DNA of 64,000 bases, from the NCBI RefSeq assembly GCF_009184865.1, contig NZ_CP045096.1, positions 5,952,001 through 6,016,000 on the forward strand, given 5' to 3'. Every line of letters begins with the position of its first letter. Within the stretch, counting starts at the first letter, position 1. This DNA comes from Streptomyces phaeolivaceus. GTDB taxonomy: Bacteria; Actinomycetota; Actinomycetes; Streptomycetales; Streptomycetaceae. The notes under the pieces are model-generated. The model was not told where the DNA came from and did no database searches. It saw nothing but the letters and a program-made list of their open reading frames with translations. This document shows positions 61,831-64,000 of this stretch, in pieces. The position numbers were made by a program, and so were the translations under genes.

Positions 61831-63604
61831 TTCCGTACTTCGCGGGTCGTTGATTCAGGTCGTTTCGCGTGCTGGCCGGTGTCCGTAGTGGGGGTGGCCG
61901 CGTTGACCGGGTGTGACGAAATCTTCCCGGTCTCCGCGGCCACGGACGCAGCGGCCGCGTATGGAATACGTGGTCAGTGCCGTGGTGGAGAAGCGTCTGG
62001 GCGCTCTGCCCGTCGCTGCCGACTTCTCGCGTCGGCTGGATGTGGCCGGGATCATCGACCGTTTGTGCCCGGGGCGGGAGACCGCTCACGTAACGCACGG
62101 CCAGGTCATCGAGGTACTGGTGGCCAACCGGCTGACCGCGCCCGCACCGTTGTGGCGGGTGGATGACTGGGCACGGGAATGGGCCGTGGAGGACGTCTTC
62201 GGTATCGAGCCGGAGTTGCTCAACGACGACCGCCTTGGCCGGGCCCTGGATGCCATCGCCCCGCACCTGCAGGAAATCAGCGACAGCATCGGTGCCCGTG
62301 CGATCGGCGAGTTCGGTATCGACGTGGCGACCATGCACTGGGACATGACGTCGATGTCCTTGCACGGCGCCTACCCCGCCGACGATCAGGACGAGGAGTA
62401 TCCGCAGGTCAAGCACGGGCATCCCAAGGACCGCAGGTTCGATCTCAAACAGATCCAGACCGGTCTCGCGGTCGCCGGTGACGGCGGGATTCCCCTGCTG
62501 TCGAGGGTCATCGACGGAGGCGCCGCGGAGATCTCGCAGATCACCGCCACCATGAACTCCCTGCGCACCATGGCCGGAGCGAAGGACTTCCTGCTGGTCG
62601 CCGACTCCAAACTCGTCTCCTATGCCAACGTGAGCGCCCTGATCACCGCGGGAACCGGCTTCATCGCTCCGGCTCCCGCCTCCAAGGTCGACGATGCCGT
62701 CCACGCCGCACTCGACCTGGCCAAGGCCACTGTTGTGGACTACGTCCCGGTCCGGGACGAGAACACCCCGGCCCCCAACCGCGAGACCTACCGGGTCCTT
62801 GAGGACGTCCATGTCCTGTCCGGGCCGCGCAAGCGCGACCCTCAACTCACGGTGCGCCGGATCCTGGCGCACTCCACCGGCAACGCCCGAGGACAGGCCC
62901 GGGCCCGCGAGAAACGCCTGGCCAAGGCCCGCGAGGAGCTGGACAAGCTCCAGCGCGGGGCGGGCGGCCGCTACTACAACACCGCCGCGAAAGTCGCCGC
63001 CCGCATCGGCGTGATCACCAAGACCCGCCGTGTCACCGCCTGCCTGCGCACCGAGATCACCGTCGATGACACCGGCCGCCCCGCCCTGGCCTGGCACTTC
63101 GACGAGGAAGAACTCCAGGCCGAGCAAGCCGTCGACGGCTGGTACGCGTTGCTGACCACCCTCACCCCCGAACAGGCCGATCCCGCCGAAGTCCTGCGAC
63201 GCTACAAGGGCCAGGGCGCCGTCGAGCGCCGCTACAGCGACTTCAAGGGCCCCCTGGCCGTCACGCCGGTCTTCGTGCAGGACAACAAGCGTCTCGCCGC
63301 CCTGGTCACAGTGATCTGCCTGGCACTGCTGCTGTTCTGCCTCATCGAGCGCCAGGTCCGCCGGTCCCTGGGCCCCGAGCAGAAGATGCGCGGCATCTAC
63401 CCGGGCAACCAGGCCATCCGACCGACCGGACGGATGATCCTCTACCACCTCTCCGGCCTCCGTTTGCGGGTTGGCAACGCCACCGACCCGCCCACCATCG
63501 TCGTCAGCCAGGGCGTGCAACTCCATCTGCTCGACCTCCTCGGCCTGGAACCCACACGTCCCCGCTGGCCAGAGACCTGAACGAGTGACCCGCGAAGTAC
63601 GGAG
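61831..63604 (+). mobile_element. IS1634-family insertion sequence (1,774 bp)
   Basis: The ends TTCCGTACTTCGCGGGTC (left) and CTCCGTACTTCGCGGGTC (right, inverted) match at 17 of 18 bases, and similarity continues further in. CTAG flanks the element at 61827-61830 and 63605-63608, a 4-bp target duplication. One intact transposase gene is inside. It lies in the terminal part of the IS3 element. Confidence 0.88.
61961..63580 (+). CDS. IS1634-family transposase
   Basis: ATG 61961 gives 539 residues and was chosen because family similarity starts at once (VVEKRLGALPVAADF, then THGQVIEVLVANRLTAPAPL); GTG 61913 would add 16 residues. The DDE core has MHWDMTSMSLHGAY, KDFLLVADSKLVSYANVSAL and the C-terminal DVLRRYKGQ-like segment LRRYKGQGAVERRYSDFKGP (Glu), followed by a hydrophobic ALVTVICLALLLFCLIERQV helix. 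The frame is complete. Confidence 0.9.
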   Translation: MEYVVSAVVEKRLGALPVAADFSRRLDVAGIIDRLCPGRETAHVTHGQVIEVLVANRLTAPAPLWRVDDWAREWAVEDVFGIEPELLNDDRLGRALDAIAPHLQEISDSIGARAIGEFGIDVATMHWDMTSMSLHGAYPADDQDEEYPQVKHGHPKDRRFDLKQIQTGLAVAGDGGIPLLSRVIDGGAAEISQITATMNSLRTMAGAKDFLLVADSKLVSYANVSALITAGTGFIAPAPASKVDDAVHAALDLAKATVVDYVPVRDENTPAPNRETYRVLEDVHVLSGPRKRDPQLTVRRILAHSTGNARGQARAREKRLAKAREELDKLQRGAGGRYYNTAAKVAARIGVITKTRRVTACLRTEITVDDTGRPALAWHFDEEELQAEQAVDGWYALLTTLTPEQADPAEVLRRYKGQGAVERRYSDFKGPLAVTPVFVQDNKRLAALVTVICLALLLFCLIERQVRRSLGPEQKMRGIYPGNQAIRPTGRMILYHLSGLRLRVGNATDPPTIVVSQGVQLHLLDLLGLEPTRPRWPET

Positions 63605-64000
63605 CTAGTCAGCCACTCCCGTACTGCGGGGGAACCTCACATCTCTGACATGGTGGCTGGAATTTTCGATTCCCAAGTGCCCGCGCACGTATCCGCCCAG
63701 ATCAGCGGGGCTGGCCTGGTGGGTATCGAGGCTGGTGACGGCGTAGACCGTCTCCCTGGTCTGCCGCTTGCCGCTCTCCTGGCGGCGCCGGTGGATGCGC
63801 AGGGCCAGCCGGGCTTCCGGGAAGGCGATCCCGCCCAGGTTCGCCGCGATGGCATGGTCTTGACCGAGCGGGACTCCCGTCGCCCGTGCCCGGTCCGGAG
63901 ACGGTGTGCGCTACGGGCCCCTGCTCCCACGGCATGGCCTTGATCTGGGCCGACGCGGTCGGCTGGTTTCCCTTGATCACCGCGATGTAGTGGGCCTTCT

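Larger units (their letters stand above)
59413..63638 (+). mobile_element. IS3-family element carrying two further insertions
   Basis: The ends GAGGTTCCCCC (left) and GGGGGAACCTC (right) are inverted, and ACAT is duplicated at 59409-59412 and 63639-63642. The element's own sequence is at 59413-60302, 61768-61830 and 63605-63638; an IS701-like and an IS1634 element fill the gaps. Its transposase is deleted and frameshifted, so it was probably dead before the later insertions. Confidence 0.8.
59207..64000 (-). pseudogene. ISAs1-family transposase gene, interrupted and running off the window
   Basis: The C-terminal 67 codons at 59207-59408 read [17 protein letters not shown] and [20 protein letters not shown], the ISAs1 ending. 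The preceding part lies at 63643-64000: HYIAVIKGNQPTASAQIKAM, HGRRESRSVKTM, LALRIHRRRQESGKRQTRET, VYAVTSLD, VRGHLGIENSSHHVRDV. Between them sits the IS3-family element. Removing it with one ACAT duplicate rejoins HHVRDV to LFAEDAS in frame. The 5' part of the gene is outside the window. It is therefore inactive as it stands. Confidence 0.8.

Noticed and set aside
1..64000. CRISPR arrays or rRNA genes
   Set aside because: No regularly spaced short repeats and no rRNA-like sequence were seen in reading the window.

Overview
The window is high-GC actinobacterial DNA, almost certainly Streptomyces. The signs are codon use, GTG and TTG starts with purine-rich Shine-Dalgarno sites, short overlapping stop/start pairs, and families typical of that genus (DUF4913, DUF6083, DUF397, SCO6880-like, NB-ARC/TPR, RHS and FG-GAP surface proteins). 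It looks like mobile, accreted DNA rather than core chromosome.

Region 1 (1-20.3 kb, all minus strand) is the transfer module of an integrative or plasmid-like conjugative element that uses a type IV secretion apparatus. In transcription order it encodes an NlpC/P60 wall hydrolase, a small DUF6112-like membrane protein, a VirB8-like membrane protein, a VirB6/TrbL-like protein, an SCO6880-like protein, a VirB4 ATPase, five related proteins of unknown function, a VirD4/TraD coupling ATPase, a PAPS-reductase-like ATP pyrophosphatase, a protein made of two DnaB N-terminal domains, a frameshifted C5 cytosine methyltransferase and a DUF4913 protein that runs off the left edge. Many neighbours overlap as ATGA, GTGA or TGATG, so this is probably one or a few operons. 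No relaxase, replication protein or integrase is visible; they may lie left of the window.

Region 2 (20.8-42.0 kb, mixed strands) is a defence-like cargo block: a beta-class DNA methyltransferase, a NucS-like nuclease, an Mrr-like endonuclease, two CoiA-like nucleases, two closely related UvrD-type helicases (one split by an IS701 insertion), a RecD2-type helicase, DUF6083 and DUF397 proteins, several unknowns, and an NB-ARC/TPR (NLR-like) gene. The gene upstream of the NLR encodes a small protein whose C-terminus carries the same short motif as the NLR N-terminus, which suggests an amyloid-type signalling pair.

Region 3 (42.3-58.8 kb) lies between two direct repeats of the 3' half of a tRNA-Thr(CGT) gene, each followed by a perfect-stem terminator. 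The first repeat is a plausible right end (attR-like) of the conjugative element; the second bounds a further accreted island. The island carries a secreted FG-GAP protein, a LamG protein now split into two coupled reading frames, a 2,326-residue RHS polymorphic toxin with a Hint domain and a papain-like tail, a candidate immunity gene, and a lipoprotein gene split by an ISL3 element.

Region 4 (59-64 kb) is a nest of insertion sequences: an ISAs1-type transposase gene interrupted by an IS3-family element, which is itself interrupted by an IS701-like and an IS1634-family element. For four insertions (IS701 copy 1, ISL3, IS3, IS1634) matching target duplications were found, and for the first three removing the element restores an open host reading frame.
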